Shown piece by piece: positions 6,940 through 17,124 of a stretch of DNA of 50,961 nt. The stretch comes from Flavobacteriales bacterium (GTDB lineage: Bacteria > Bacteroidota > Bacteroidia > Flavobacteriales_D > Sanyastnellaceae). A model generated the notes under the pieces. The model had not been told where the DNA came from. It did no database searches and saw nothing but the letters and a program-made list of their open reading frames with translations. The stretch covers positions 1-50,961 of the forward strand of contig CANFLZ010000015.1 of NCBI GenBank assembly GCA_947448135.1, read 5' to 3'. Position 1 is the first letter of the stretch. Each line of letters starts with the position of its first letter. Both the position numbers and the translations under genes were made by a program.

Positions 6940-7899
6940 ATGCCCACAGCCAATTACATTAACAATCGCCAGAATTTTGAACCTTCGCAAGCTACCAGAA
7001 TAGCTTGGATTAAAACTCGGAAACAAGAAACACGATATGGATCTACGAGTTTGCCAGGCATGTTTGGAACTACTGGATTTTCAACGGATACTAGCTGGAT
7101 AATTTTGGCTGGAATTATAGAATTGGCAGCGGTTGTGATGACAATATTATTGGGTTATTTTAGGGAGAATGCCTTATTTGGGGCGGTTTTCGCTGTGGTT
7201 CTTTTTTTAGTTCTTGATTATGTCGGGATATTGCTTCATACACATCAGGCTGAGGATAGAGCAAAATGGAAGAACCAGATTTTAGTCGCTCAGACGCCCC
7301 AGGATCATGCTGTATTGAAGAAAAAATTGGGTGATAGAACTTTGAAAGAGGATACAGGTGTTTTATTTCTTTTTCTTTCGGGATTTTTAAAGGTGTTAGC
7401 TATTTCCATTTTGAATAAAAGCGCACTTCCAATGATGGTACTTATATTATTTGCTATGTTTTATCTTATTGTAATATACATCCATGCTAGCCACACTGGT
7501 TATTGGTTTGCAAAGATTGATTTTAACAAGAAGTTGAGGGCTGATTATACACAATGGAGTTTGGGTAATGGTAATGGAGCTCAAGAGTATTTGCATAAAT
7601 TCAAAACCCCATTTTCGCTTCAAATGAAAGTCGGAGATAAAAAAATAGTGAATTGTCAATCTTTAGAATGTGTTTCAAAGACAGGAGAAGACTATAATTT
7701 TAAATTGATCTCTAGAGGATTAATGTGGGATCAAGATATAGCTACTTTGTGCATGGGGCTATTGTACAAAGAAATGCCAATCTTGGCGCTTGAGTGTTTA
7801 CAGTTACAACTTACCCAAATAGTTGCAAATGGTTCGGCAATCATTCATAATGATAATTCATCGAACTCGCCTTTAAGTGAAGGCTCTGATATTAATTAA
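6940..7899 (+). CDS. polytopic membrane protein, first gene of the seven-gene envelope operon
   Basis: A 319-aa protein from the ATG at 6940 (a TTG 21 bp upstream is in frame but less likely). It has an approximately 50-residue polar N-terminus, two membrane helices close together (about 52-73 and 77-99), a charged loop, two more helices (about 140-160 and 165-187) and a C-terminal soluble domain of about 125 residues. Family not recognised. It is the first gene of the run to 19410 and could be the inner-membrane platform or sensor. The gap to the next gene is 16 bp. Confidence 0.7.
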   Translation: MPTANYINNRQNFEPSQATRIAWIKTRKQETRYGSTSLPGMFGTTGFSTDTSWIILAGIIELAAVVMTILLGYFRENALFGAVFAVVLFLVLDYVGILLHTHQAEDRAKWKNQILVAQTPQDHAVLKKKLGDRTLKEDTGVLFLFLSGFLKVLAISILNKSALPMMVLILFAMFYLIVIYIHASHTGYWFAKIDFNKKLRADYTQWSLGNGNGAQEYLHKFKTPFSLQMKVGDKKIVNCQSLECVSKTGEDYNFKLISRGLMWDQDIATLCMGLLYKEMPILALECLQLQLTQIVANGSAIIHNDNSSNSPLSEGSDIN

Positions 7900-7915
7900 G
7901 AAAAAAGAAATTAAA

Positions 7916-9058
7916 ATGAATAGATTAGTATTAATGATAATTGGAGCTGTCGCATTGATGGCAGTTGCTTTTTTTGCATTTAAAGATCAGGTGGTAACAT
8001 CGGGTGCAAGTTCAGATACGGGAAGTATTAAAATGACGGAAGTGGTTCTGAATTTAAATTGCCCTGTAGATCAATCGGTATTAATGAATTTAATTGAGGT
8101 ATACGGGGACAACAGTTGTCCAAAGATTACCATTAAAAGATTAGATCTAAAGAACAATAATCAAACGACAATTGAGCCAAGCTTTTCTTGGTTAACCACG
8201 TTCAAGTCCTCATTTTTTCCATTGGTAAAGGAAGATTTAGAGGAGGATATCAAAGGTTTTAAAAATGCTGCTTTGACAGAGGATGTTCAAAGGCTTTTGA
8301 CAACAGCCCAAGGCGCAGGTGCGGATTGTTATTACAATTCTGTCCAAGCGAATTTTACGTTCAAGTCAACCCAAATGAACAGCAACAATCTTACGGCCTA
8401 TGTCAACAAAGAAGTGGCTCAGGGTAAGAATAAGGTTGTTTTTAAGGTGTTGAAATGTACAGTGCCTCAAAAAGACAGTGATGGTGATGGGTTCCATGAC
8501 GGTATAGATAAATGTCCAAGTGTGTTTGGTAAAATTAATGGTTGCCCTCCTCCTCCAAGAGATAGGGATGGTGATGGTTTCCCTGATAATCAGGATGCTT
8601 GTCCAGATGAAAGAGGACGATTGAGAGGATGTCCTGATTCCGATGGAGATGGGATAGCTGATGATCGCGATAAGTGTAAAGACGAAAAGGGTTCGGTCAA
8701 GAACAATGGTTGCCCTGCAACTACTCCCGTTCGATTCCGATTAGCTGATGATGGAAAAACACTAAGATTTTCGGGAGGAAATATTGGAAATGAATTATTT
8801 CGCATACAGTTCTTTGATAAGAAGGATGGTAAGTCAAGATCATCTGATGTTTTTGAATTGAGACCAGGTGAAACGGAATTTATTATTAGTAAGAAGGCTT
8901 TGGGTCAGTTGTACAAATCAGCTAAGATTGTTGGTCGTGATTATCAACCCAATCAGTCTGACAGAAGCATTCAGCCTTTTACTGTAGAATTGAGAGACCG
9001 AAATTCGAATAGAATCCTTAAACAAGAAGTTTGGTTGAATTGTCAAGCTCTTAATTAA
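7916..9058 (+). CDS. membrane-anchored protein with thrombospondin type 3 repeats
   Basis: The start is taken at 7916 (380 aa): it begins Met-Asn-Arg-Leu followed by a hydrophobic segment (about residues 3-22), whereas an upstream frame start at 7877 lies inside the previous gene. Residues 26-185 are an unrecognised extracytoplasmic domain with four Cys. Residues 187-266 hold three TSP3 units (Asp-Ser-Asp-Gly-Asp-Gly-Phe and variants, each followed by a Cys-Pro), which bind calcium and act as rigid spacers, often in OmpA-like outer-membrane proteins. A beta-rich domain follows (about 270-380). There is no OmpA peptidoglycan-binding motif, so it is not a standard OmpA protein. Confidence 0.8.
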   Translation: MNRLVLMIIGAVALMAVAFFAFKDQVVTSGASSDTGSIKMTEVVLNLNCPVDQSVLMNLIEVYGDNSCPKITIKRLDLKNNNQTTIEPSFSWLTTFKSSFFPLVKEDLEEDIKGFKNAALTEDVQRLLTTAQGAGADCYYNSVQANFTFKSTQMNSNNLTAYVNKEVAQGKNKVVFKVLKCTVPQKDSDGDGFHDGIDKCPSVFGKINGCPPPPRDRDGDGFPDNQDACPDERGRLRGCPDSDGDGIADDRDKCKDEKGSVKNNGCPATTPVRFRLADDGKTLRFSGGNIGNELFRIQFFDKKDGKSRSSDVFELRPGETEFIISKKALGQLYKSAKIVGRDYQPNQSDRSIQPFTVELRDRNSNRILKQEVWLNCQALN

Positions 9059-9065
9059 TCATAGA

Positions 9066-10310
9066 ATGAAACGGATTTTTTTACTGGGGCTATTATTTTT
9101 TGCTCATTGCTTGTCTATGATGGCATCGGCTGACATCCGAATAATTGTCAATACAGCGTCTCGAAACGAGATATTCGGAGAAGAATTGAATGAAAAGAAA
9201 GCGGCCAAACGAATTCAAAGAAAGTTAAGAGGTACCCATATCAAAAAACTAGGTTGCTTAGAAGAAGGTAATTTAGAGGATGGGTTGAGAATTGTCGGCG
9301 GCACTTGTTTTATGCAGGCTGGAAATTGCGGATTTAATGCCGTTAATGAGCTGACTAAGTATGTTCAGTCGTTCATGAACAGTCAAATAGTTTATGTTAA
9401 TTGTTCAGCGAAATTTCTCATGGAAAGAATCCCCGATGGTGTTTCTGTATATACATGGAATGAGGCTATTGATAAAGTGTTGGAATTGCAATCAGATAAG
9501 AATATTGAGAATGTTTTTTTAGTGAGTATTGGTGGTAGTTACAAAAACGAGTCACCTGAATTGGATTTGCAAAAGGACGACGGAAGCGTCAGTGCCAATT
9601 GTGAATTTTGCAATTCCGAAGGATATTATTATTGGATAGTAGATGGCGGAAAACCAAAAAAACAAAGGTCTGCAGAGTATGCTGTAAATAAGTCATTTTC
9701 CTCAATTGAATGTTATTGGGAGGATGATTTAACCGGATGCAAAAGCAATATGTTTTTATTGAAAGGGGAAAATATGTTTGTTCAAAGAGATTGCGATCTT
9801 AGGGTGTCCAACCCATCCTTCAGCAAAAAGGTTGAATACAAAGACGATGGAGGGAAACTTCATAAATTGATTAGTATTGATACTGAATTTAATGATGATT
9901 GCTACATTTTTCATCAATCACCGCATGGTGATTATTACATTCTCATAGATTCTATTTGTGATGTTTCAAAAATCGAGCTTGTGATAAAGGATATTGAAGG
10001 GCAGGCGTTTTCATATCCTGAATTGCTTATTGGGTCATCGAAACTTCTGAATAGGCAATTCTTGAGATTAGAAAAGCAAGCGCAATATGATAATGGAGAA
10101 ATTAAAGCAAGGGACAATTGGTATAGTGAATTGCAAGTTTTGAAATCTCAACCGAGATCTTTTCTATTAACAATTAGCACTAACTCATTCAGTACTGATA
10201 GCATTCCTCGTTTTCATGAGGTTTTTTATCTGTCGGCAGTTTACTATTTAAATAATGGAAAAAAAATAGAGGTTAAGCCAATTAAAGTAGTATTTAATCC
10301 ATGTGAGTGA
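9066..10310 (+). CDS. secreted protein of unknown function
   Basis: A 414-aa protein with a signal peptide (hydrophobic residues 4-20, likely cleavage after Ala-Ser-Ala about residue 22). The first 150 residues look alpha/beta (basic helix around 42-55, strand ending Val-Phe-Leu-Val-Ser-Ile-Gly-Gly). Later parts are beta-rich, with Cys-X2-Cys near residue 182 and more Cys that may form disulfides. No catalytic motif recognised. The stop overlaps the next start by one base, so it belongs to the operon. Likely periplasmic. Confidence 0.65.
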   Translation: MKRIFLLGLLFFAHCLSMMASADIRIIVNTASRNEIFGEELNEKKAAKRIQRKLRGTHIKKLGCLEEGNLEDGLRIVGGTCFMQAGNCGFNAVNELTKYVQSFMNSQIVYVNCSAKFLMERIPDGVSVYTWNEAIDKVLELQSDKNIENVFLVSIGGSYKNESPELDLQKDDGSVSANCEFCNSEGYYYWIVDGGKPKKQRSAEYAVNKSFSSIECYWEDDLTGCKSNMFLLKGENMFVQRDCDLRVSNPSFSKKVEYKDDGGKLHKLISIDTEFNDDCYIFHQSPHGDYYILIDSICDVSKIELVIKDIEGQAFSYPELLIGSSKLLNRQFLRLEKQAQYDNGEIKARDNWYSELQVLKSQPRSFLLTISTNSFSTDSIPRFHEVFYLSAVYYLNNGKKIEVKPIKVVFNPCE

Positions 10311-11761
10311 TGAATGAAAGAATAGTTATTTTGATAATTCTTGGGTTATTAAATTCAATATTATTGACTGCTCAGGACAATATATTTTTAGTAGAATGTC
10401 CAATCAATAATAACAAAGAAACGGATAGTGAAGAGTTCAATAAAATTATCAAGAGCAAAGAGAAGATTTTCGAAAATTTAATGATAATTCGATTCGATAA
10501 TACAAACAATGCGAAAAAAGTGAAGTACCAAGAATTCGCTCGAAATCATGAAAACTGGGGATTCATTTTTTTTGTTTGGAAAAGTCCAGTTTCTAAGGAA
10601 GATTTTGCTTTTATTTCAGAATCAGAAAAGACTATATCTGGAGCACATTTAACTTTTTCCATAAGTAAGTCATTGAATTGTGATAAACTTAATGTCAAAA
10701 CAAGTGATGGTATAATTGTAGATGTAAGCAGAAAGAATGCTAGTTCAAGATTTTATTATGAACTTTCAAAAGACACTTCAAAGTATTCTTGTGTTACAGG
10801 TGAATTGTTGGATTTTTTGTATTTGGATGTTGAGAAAGTTATGGATGAGGTGGAAGATCCTTCAATTTTTGTAAATGACCAAATGCTCCTTTTGAATAAA
10901 AAAATCGAATTGATTGCAATCTCAGTTGATTCATTATTGAACATCAATAAGCGTAATCAATTTATTGTAAAAGAAAAAGAAAGTTCAAAAACTCCAGATA
11001 AGCTGATTCAAACAAAAAAGATTTCAATGGAACTGGGAAATCTGTGTCTTGTGAATCAATTTTCAAGTAATTACTCTTCTAATTCGGTGTCGATTTATTG
11101 GAGTAGGTTGGCAAATTCTGACATCCAGAGCAAATGGAATTTTGGTCTAGGCTTAGGCATTGAAAATGGCAGTTATTTTTATAGTAATTATTCCGATTTA
11201 ATCACGAATAAGGTTGACGATCGGATAGTATTTATTCACAATCTTGACGAGGTAGGAAGTTTAAAATTTACAAGCGCTAAAGCAATGCTCTTGATTAAGA
11301 GAAAGCTATTTTCAGATTTCTTTCCAATGTCGTCGAAAAGAGATGATTATTTCTGGATTTCTGGTAATGTCTCTTTTGGAGCAAATTCGGTATATTCAAG
11401 TAATTACCAATGGACCTCTGGTACAATGGATATCCGTGGTAAAGTAGATGGGATTGGTGATGAAATCATTAATGTTCCGGATATGGGTTATCGTGATGGG
11501 ATTTCTTTGGTGGGGGTGAATGGACAATCAGATATCAAGAGGTTTTTTCCTTCGGCTAGTATCGATGTGGCATTTCATTACAATTTAGAGAAGGTAGATT
11601 TCTTCACTGGAGTGGGATATACCTATTCTTCTCAATTGAAGCCTGTGCATCCTGATGCCATGGTTTCTGACGGGACGCATTTCAATAGTTTGATTTCTAC
11701 GACAAATCCAATTGCTATTCGTACGCCCTATTTTTCCTTTGGTGCAAGTTTAAATTTCTAA
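10310..11761 (+). CDS. putative outer-membrane beta-barrel protein with N-terminal extra domain
   Basis: A 483-aa protein read from the ATG at 10310, overlapping the preceding stop by one base. A signal peptide (to about Ala21-Gln22) is followed by an unrecognised domain of roughly 200 residues and a linker. The C-terminal approximately 260 residues alternate hydrophobic and polar residues, rich in Tyr/Ser/Gly, and end Phe-Gly-Ala-Ser-Leu-Asn-Phe; a terminal Phe is typical of outer-membrane barrels. It could be the outer-membrane element of the operon. Barrel assignment is by pattern only. Confidence 0.6.
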   Translation: MNERIVILIILGLLNSILLTAQDNIFLVECPINNNKETDSEEFNKIIKSKEKIFENLMIIRFDNTNNAKKVKYQEFARNHENWGFIFFVWKSPVSKEDFAFISESEKTISGAHLTFSISKSLNCDKLNVKTSDGIIVDVSRKNASSRFYYELSKDTSKYSCVTGELLDFLYLDVEKVMDEVEDPSIFVNDQMLLLNKKIELIAISVDSLLNINKRNQFIVKEKESSKTPDKLIQTKKISMELGNLCLVNQFSSNYSSNSVSIYWSRLANSDIQSKWNFGLGLGIENGSYFYSNYSDLITNKVDDRIVFIHNLDEVGSLKFTSAKAMLLIKRKLFSDFFPMSSKRDDYFWISGNVSFGANSVYSSNYQWTSGTMDIRGKVDGIGDEIINVPDMGYRDGISLVGVNGQSDIKRFFPSASIDVAFHYNLEKVDFFTGVGYTYSSQLKPVHPDAMVSDGTHFNSLISTTNPIAIRTPYFSFGASLNF

Positions 11762-11763
11762 TC

Positions 11764-14700
11764 ATGAGAATTATTTTCGTCATTATGTTGGTGACTAGCG
11801 CCTTGTTTTCACAGGCGCAGTGCATCGCCACACAACCGGTAAACGCTAGTACCTGCCAGGGTACCAGCGAGCTAGCTACTTTTAGTTTGGTTGCAACTGA
11901 TGCAACGGCTTATGCTTGGCAAGTATATAATTCTAGCACGAGTGCATGGGAGGATATCGTCAACAATGGAAATTATTCCGGTGCAAATACAGCATCTCTG
12001 GCTGTTTCGGGTTTAAATACAAATGCGGTTGTCATTAGTTTTCGTTGCATGGTTACAAATGCAACAGGGCCTTGTGAAACCTCAGCTATTGCGACATTAA
12101 CGGTAAAGCCCAAGCCTGTGTTAACGGTGTCGGGGAATAACTCTGTTTGTTCAGGAGTAACGGGCAATGTGAATTTAACATTAACCAACAGTTTGGGCTC
12201 AAGTGGAGCAACATGGGCTTGGAATCGTGATGTTATGGCAGGAATTACACCGAATACAAGCTCTGGAGTATCTTCTGCCATTGGTGAGACCCTAACCAAC
12301 AGCACATCTTCAAGTATTCAGTTGTCTTATACAGCCACGACCACGACATTAAGCTGTGTAAGTGCACCTGTAACGTATATTGTAATAATCAAACCCAAGC
12401 CCGTATTAACGGTGTCGGGTAATAATTCTGTTTGCTCGGGAGTTACAGGTAATGTGAATTTGACATTAACCAACAGCTTGGGCTCAGGTGGAGCTACATG
12501 GACTTGGAATCGTGATGCTATGGCAGGAATTACACCGAATACAAGCTCTGGAGTATCTTCTGCCATTGGTGAGACCCTAACCAACAGCACATCTTCAAGT
12601 ATTCAGGTGTCTTATATAGCCACAACCACAACTGCGGGCTGTGTAAGTGCACCCGTCAGCTACAATGTTACAATCAAACCTAAACCGGTTTTAACTGTGA
12701 CGGGTAATAACTCTGTTTGCTCGGGAGTTACAGGTAATGTTAATTTGACTTTAACCAACAGCTTGGGCTCAGGCGGAGCTACATGGTCTTGGAATCGTGA
12801 TCTATTATCAGGAATTACACCGAATACAAACTCGGGAACATCATCTTCAATTGGAGAGACGCTAACCAACAGCACTTCCTCAAGTATTCAGGTGTCTTAT
12901 ACAGCCACGACCACGACAGCAAGTTGTGTAAGTGCACCCGTCACCTACAATGTTACCATCAAACCTAAACCGGTAATAACATTAACTGGAAACAACTCTG
13001 TTTGCTCGGGAGTATCGGGCAATGTGAATTTGACATTATCCAATAATTTGGGTTCAAGTGGAGCAACATGGTCTTGGAGTCGTGATGTAATGTCGGGAAT
13101 CGCACCGAATACAAACTCGGGAACATCATCTTCAATTGGAGAGACGCTAACCAACAGCACTTCCTCAAGTATTCAGGTTTCTTATATGGCTACTACCACA
13201 ACTGCGGGTTGTATAAGTTCGCAGCAAACTTTCATTTTGACAATCAAGCCGAAGCCTAATATCCAAAGTGCCAGTTTATCCATTTGCAGCTCAAATCCGA
13301 TAGTTTTTTCTCCAGTAAATGATGCTGACAACATAGTCCCTACTTCAACTTTGTATTCCTGGTCTGCCCCTACGTCATTTTCTTTGTCGGGTATGACTGC
13401 TGGTAATGCACAGAGTGCTTTTGGTCAGACTCTAACCAATACCTCAGGCTCTGATCAGAATATAACGTATACAGTAACTCCCAATTCTGCGGGGTGCCAG
13501 GGATCTGTATTCACCGTGAATGCAAGCATAAAATTTGAACCTTTTCCAGCTCTAATCAGTAGTGCACAATCAATATGTTCTGGTGAGTCGGTGCAATTAT
13601 TTGTCAATGGTGGCGCAACCTATGCCTGGACTCCCAACACGAACATTAACGCGACTTTCATTGAAAATCCAACCGTATCACCAACGGCAAGTACTTCTTA
13701 TAATGTTTTAGTTACAGGATCGAATGGATGTTCTGTCTCTCGCTCGGTGGCTGTTACAGTTAATACCAATCCTACTATTACTAATATTCCATCTTCGGTT
13801 CCGTCAGTTTGTAGTGGAGGAACTTATTCCTTTACGCCAACAACAAGCCCAGGCGCTACATACGAATGGACACGAGAGAACAATGGGGCTTATTCATCCA
13901 ATGTGACCAATGGTTCAAGTGCAATAACAAATACTTTGGTGAATGAGCTACAGGGTCCAACAACAGTTGCCTATCATTTTAATGTGGTCAATTCAACTAC
14001 TGGATGTGTCAATGCGCAAACATTAAATGTCATGGTTTATCCATTGCCTTCTATTGCAAACGCTGCTGATTTTGTCTCTTCTGTTTGTTCCAATGAACCA
14101 TTCAATTATTCTTTGGAAGGCTCCTCAAGCGTAAACTACACTTGGACCAGAACGTTGGGTTCTTCTTTATCCTCCTCGAATCCCAATTCTGGAACTTCAG
14201 CTATTGTCAATCACAGTTTTGTAAACAATTCAAATAGTCAAAAATGGGTAGAATATAGTTTTGCTTTGACAACAACTGCTGGAGGATGTCAAGCAACGGA
14301 AACGCTTGGAATGTGGGTACAACCCAATATTTCTTTGGGTTCTTCGACAGGATCAATATGTTCGGGAAATGCAATTGATTATTTCCCATCGGTGGCCAAC
14401 AATCTCAATGATGTTACTGTTTATTGGACACGCAATTCACTACCTTCAGGTTTAACTTCAACGGGAGCAAGCCAAGGACAGGGCGGCATCAGTCAAACGA
14501 TAATCAATACAACCAGTGCCCCTTTGTCAGTGAGTTATTCATTACAAGGATATTACAATGGTTGTAGTTCAATTACACCCAATGCGAGCTATAGTATTAC
14601 CGTTAATCCAACTCCTGTTATCTCTTTGTCCAATACAAATAATGGGGTTTGTTCCAATAGTAATTGGTCAACAAATTTATTGTCTAATATTACAATTGGA

Positions 14701-16353
14701 AGTAATGTTTATTCATGGACGGGTATTGCCGAGAATCCATTGAATTTATCATCAGGAAGTAACAGTGGTAATTCGAACTCGATTAATCAAATATGGGTTA
14801 ATTCAACCTCGGATATTTTGAATGTTCAGTATAGTGCACAGGTCATAAACAATGGATGTGTAAGCGCGCCATTGACCTGGAATATAGCTGTGAAGCCTTT
14901 ACCAGTATTAATTAACACGCCACAGAACGCGTTTGTGTGTTCAGGTGAGAATTTTTCATTTGCTCCTGTATGGAGCATCTCAACAGCTGCATATACATGG
15001 ACGCGAACCAGTCCAGGGTCAGCTTCAGGATCTACACCAATAAATGAAGTATTATCAAACGTTTCGAATAATCCCGTAAATGCCAACTATAGTATATTGG
15101 GATCGGCAAACGGTTGCAACTCAGGAATTAGTAATTTCTTTGTTTCAATTAATCCATTGCCTGCGCCAGCAAGTTATGGCCCTTTAGTTTTCTGTAATGA
15201 TGAAGTGGCAACCATTCATTTATCCAATTGGACTGGATATGACGTGGAATGGAGCCCTGCGAACTTGTTTACCGATTACCAATCTGCATTGACTGTATTT
15301 GTAGGTTCACAATCTTCAACGGTTACAGCAACAGCTCAAAACACTTATGGTTGCTCTTTGCAGGAGGTTATTGATATAACCATCGGAGAACCATTGGACG
15401 CTTCTTTTTCGTTGGATGGAGGTCCTTGTCAAGGCAGTACAATATCGGTGGCCGCCATCAATCCCAATTATGATTCGTATACATGGAATATAAATGGAAA
15501 TGAAGTCAATTCAGGGTCAACTTCCTTTGCATTGGGCGTATCTGATTCAGTGGCATTGACTGTTCAGGATGAGAATGGGTGTACATCAACAACTTCTCAG
15601 TCATTGGCAGGAATCGCAAATCCACAAAATGAAATATTTGGATCTGATATTTTGTGTCAGAATCAATCTTACGTGACGTTTCATTCGCTTGCGATTGATG
15701 GAGATATTCATTGGAGTGCGGTTAATGCAACTTTGATGGGTGGTCAGGGATTTACTGAGGCTGTTTTTGAATTTGGTCAAAGTAACCAAGCCATTATTTA
15801 TTTGAAATCAACCAATTTGTCGGGATGCAGTACATTGGATTCTTTGGTCATTTCCCTGGCGGGTCAAGCGGACTCGAGCTATTCCATTTATATGTTGGGT
15901 ATTTCAACATTGGTACACCCAGACAGCACTTTTGAGACATATCATTGGGGTAAAACCAATATTGCAACAGGCATTGAAGATTCGGAATGGTCCAGTTATC
16001 AGTATTTCAATTATGGCAATCTGGATTTAACGCAGTATTATTATTGGGTAGAAACCACCAATGGCGAAGGTTGTATTACACGCAGTTATTTCAATTCTCC
16101 GAACATCCCCAATGGACTTGAAGAACAAAAAACTTCTCAAATCAATGTGTATCCCAATCCAACATCAGAGGGTTATATCAAATTCTCCGTTGGACGAGTT
16201 GAAAGTGTTCAGGTTTTTGATCAAATGGGACGCTTTGTTTTGGGTGTTACAAATACAGATGTGGTTGATTTATCTGAATTAGGAAGTGGCGTTTATTTTG
16301 TATTCTTAAAAGTCAACGGCGAATATTCTTCCCACAAATTAATTAAACTCTAA
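11764..16353 (+). CDS. giant T9SS-exported repeat surface protein (adhesin-like)
   Basis: A 1529-aa protein: signal peptide (to about residue 19), an Ig-like N-terminal unit, four near-identical 95-aa repeats (residues 115-494), then about ten more diverged Ig/PKD-like units rich in Ser, Thr, Asn and Gly. The last 75 residues are a type A T9SS sorting domain (Val-Tyr-Pro-Asn-Pro-Thr, later Gly-Val-Tyr-Phe-Val and Lys-Leu at the end), so it should be exported by T9SS and attached to the cell surface. Adhesion or matrix function is inferred from architecture. It sits between the barrel gene (2-bp gap) and the lipoprotein protease (start overlaps the stop as TAATG). Confidence 0.85.
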   Translation: MRIIFVIMLVTSALFSQAQCIATQPVNASTCQGTSELATFSLVATDATAYAWQVYNSSTSAWEDIVNNGNYSGANTASLAVSGLNTNAVVISFRCMVTNATGPCETSAIATLTVKPKPVLTVSGNNSVCSGVTGNVNLTLTNSLGSSGATWAWNRDVMAGITPNTSSGVSSAIGETLTNSTSSSIQLSYTATTTTLSCVSAPVTYIVIIKPKPVLTVSGNNSVCSGVTGNVNLTLTNSLGSGGATWTWNRDAMAGITPNTSSGVSSAIGETLTNSTSSSIQVSYIATTTTAGCVSAPVSYNVTIKPKPVLTVTGNNSVCSGVTGNVNLTLTNSLGSGGATWSWNRDLLSGITPNTNSGTSSSIGETLTNSTSSSIQVSYTATTTTASCVSAPVTYNVTIKPKPVITLTGNNSVCSGVSGNVNLTLSNNLGSSGATWSWSRDVMSGIAPNTNSGTSSSIGETLTNSTSSSIQVSYMATTTTAGCISSQQTFILTIKPKPNIQSASLSICSSNPIVFSPVNDADNIVPTSTLYSWSAPTSFSLSGMTAGNAQSAFGQTLTNTSGSDQNITYTVTPNSAGCQGSVFTVNASIKFEPFPALISSAQSICSGESVQLFVNGGATYAWTPNTNINATFIENPTVSPTASTSYNVLVTGSNGCSVSRSVAVTVNTNPTITNIPSSVPSVCSGGTYSFTPTTSPGATYEWTRENNGAYSSNVTNGSSAITNTLVNELQGPTTVAYHFNVVNSTTGCVNAQTLNVMVYPLPSIANAADFVSSVCSNEPFNYSLEGSSSVNYTWTRTLGSSLSSSNPNSGTSAIVNHSFVNNSNSQKWVEYSFALTTTAGGCQATETLGMWVQPNISLGSSTGSICSGNAIDYFPSVANNLNDVTVYWTRNSLPSGLTSTGASQGQGGISQTIINTTSAPLSVSYSLQGYYNGCSSITPNASYSITVNPTPVISLSNTNNGVCSNSNWSTNLLSNITIGSNVYSWTGIAENPLNLSSGSNSGNSNSINQIWVNSTSDILNVQYSAQVINNGCVSAPLTWNIAVKPLPVLINTPQNAFVCSGENFSFAPVWSISTAAYTWTRTSPGSASGSTPINEVLSNVSNNPVNANYSILGSANGCNSGISNFFVSINPLPAPASYGPLVFCNDEVATIHLSNWTGYDVEWSPANLFTDYQSALTVFVGSQSSTVTATAQNTYGCSLQEVIDITIGEPLDASFSLDGGPCQGSTISVAAINPNYDSYTWNINGNEVNSGSTSFALGVSDSVALTVQDENGCTSTTSQSLAGIANPQNEIFGSDILCQNQSYVTFHSLAIDGDIHWSAVNATLMGGQGFTEAVFEFGQSNQAIIYLKSTNLSGCSTLDSLVISLAGQADSSYSIYMLGISTLVHPDSTFETYHWGKTNIATGIEDSEWSSYQYFNYGNLDLTQYYYWVETTNGEGCITRSYFNSPNIPNGLEEQKTSQINVYPNPTSEGYIKFSVGRVESVQVFDQMGRFVLGVTNTDVVDLSELGSGVYFVFLKVNGEYSSHKLIKL
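12106..13245 (+). repeat. four tandem 285-bp coding repeats
   Basis: Units start at 12106, 12391, 12676 and 12961 and end at 13245. Each is exactly 285 bp (95 codons) and begins with Lys-Pro-Lys-Pro followed by Val-Leu-Thr-Val or similar. Long stretches are identical at the DNA level between neighbours, showing recent duplication or ongoing gene conversion; the units after 13246 are strongly diverged. Confidence 0.92.
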
Positions 16354-17114
16354 TGCGTCGTGTAATTTACATCCTATCACTATTCGTAGTTTCTTGCGAA
16401 ATGCCAAATGGTAATAATCAATCCGGTGATATGTCCCATTGGTTGGATATTGGATACAATGGAGGAGATTCAACAAATGGAAATAGAACTGGTATTACAA
16501 GGGATGATTCTTCGGAACAAGAAACTGGAATATCTGAGGCTATTTCAATTGGAGATGCTTTGAAGGGAACTTATTCGGTTATAATTCGAACAGAAAACGG
16601 AGGCGATGTCATAGGGTCAGGATTTTTAATTGCTCCGGATTTATTGGTCACCAATTTCCATGTTGTAGAAGGGTTTAGTTTCGGATTTGTAAGGCAAAAT
16701 GACAAGTCACCTCGGTATAACATAGACGAGATTTTAAAGGTTGATGCCGTTAATGATGTTGCCATTTTGCGAGTCAAATCCATTCAAGATCCATTTGTTT
16801 TGCCGTTGAGTTCGTACATGCCAAAGCTTGGAGATAGAATATATGCCTTGGGATGCCCAAAAGGATTAGAGGGGACAATGAGCAGTGGAATTATATCACA
16901 ATTTAGAGAGCGAGATGGTCGGGGGATTTGTAGAGATGCAGAGTCGGCTATCTACTACCAAACGGACGTTCAGATCAATCATGGGAGTAGCGGTGGGCCA
17001 ATATTAAATGAGAAAGGGTATGTTATCGCAATAGCGTTAGGAGGATTTGGAGACGGTTTGAATTTCTTGGTGCCAGCGCGGTTTATCGATGTATTGAATA
17101 AGGGTACTTTTTAA
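16353..17114 (+). CDS. lipoprotein trypsin-like serine protease
   Basis: A 253-aa protein whose N-terminus ends Phe-Val-Val-Ser-Cys15, a lipobox, so it is predicted to be lipid-anchored in the envelope. After a polar linker (16-70) comes a trypsin-fold (S1/HtrA-like) domain: Gly-Ser-Gly-Phe-Leu (88-92), Thr-Asn-Phe-His103-Val-Val-Glu-Gly, Asn-Asp135-Val-Ala-Ile-Leu and Gly-Ser-Ser213-Gly-Gly-Pro give the complete His-Asp-Ser triad. No PDZ domain follows, unlike DegP. It starts on the stop of the giant surface protein gene and is followed 10 bp later by a second protease gene. It may process or quality-control operon products. Confidence 0.85.
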   Translation: MRRVIYILSLFVVSCEMPNGNNQSGDMSHWLDIGYNGGDSTNGNRTGITRDDSSEQETGISEAISIGDALKGTYSVIIRTENGGDVIGSGFLIAPDLLVTNFHVVEGFSFGFVRQNDKSPRYNIDEILKVDAVNDVAILRVKSIQDPFVLPLSSYMPKLGDRIYALGCPKGLEGTMSSGIISQFRERDGRGICRDAESAIYYQTDVQINHGSSGGPILNEKGYVIAIALGGFGDGLNFLVPARFIDVLNKGTF

Positions 17115-17124
17115 GATAAATAAT

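Noticed and set aside
11973-13168. Antisense ORFs of 67-110 codons recurring through the 285-bp repeats
   Set aside because: They recur only because the coding repeats recur; they lack start signals and resemble no family, so they are shadows of the sense frame.
12106-13245. Repeat array as possible CRISPR
   Set aside because: Units are 285 bp, contiguous and in frame within a long coding sequence, with no short repeat/spacer pattern.
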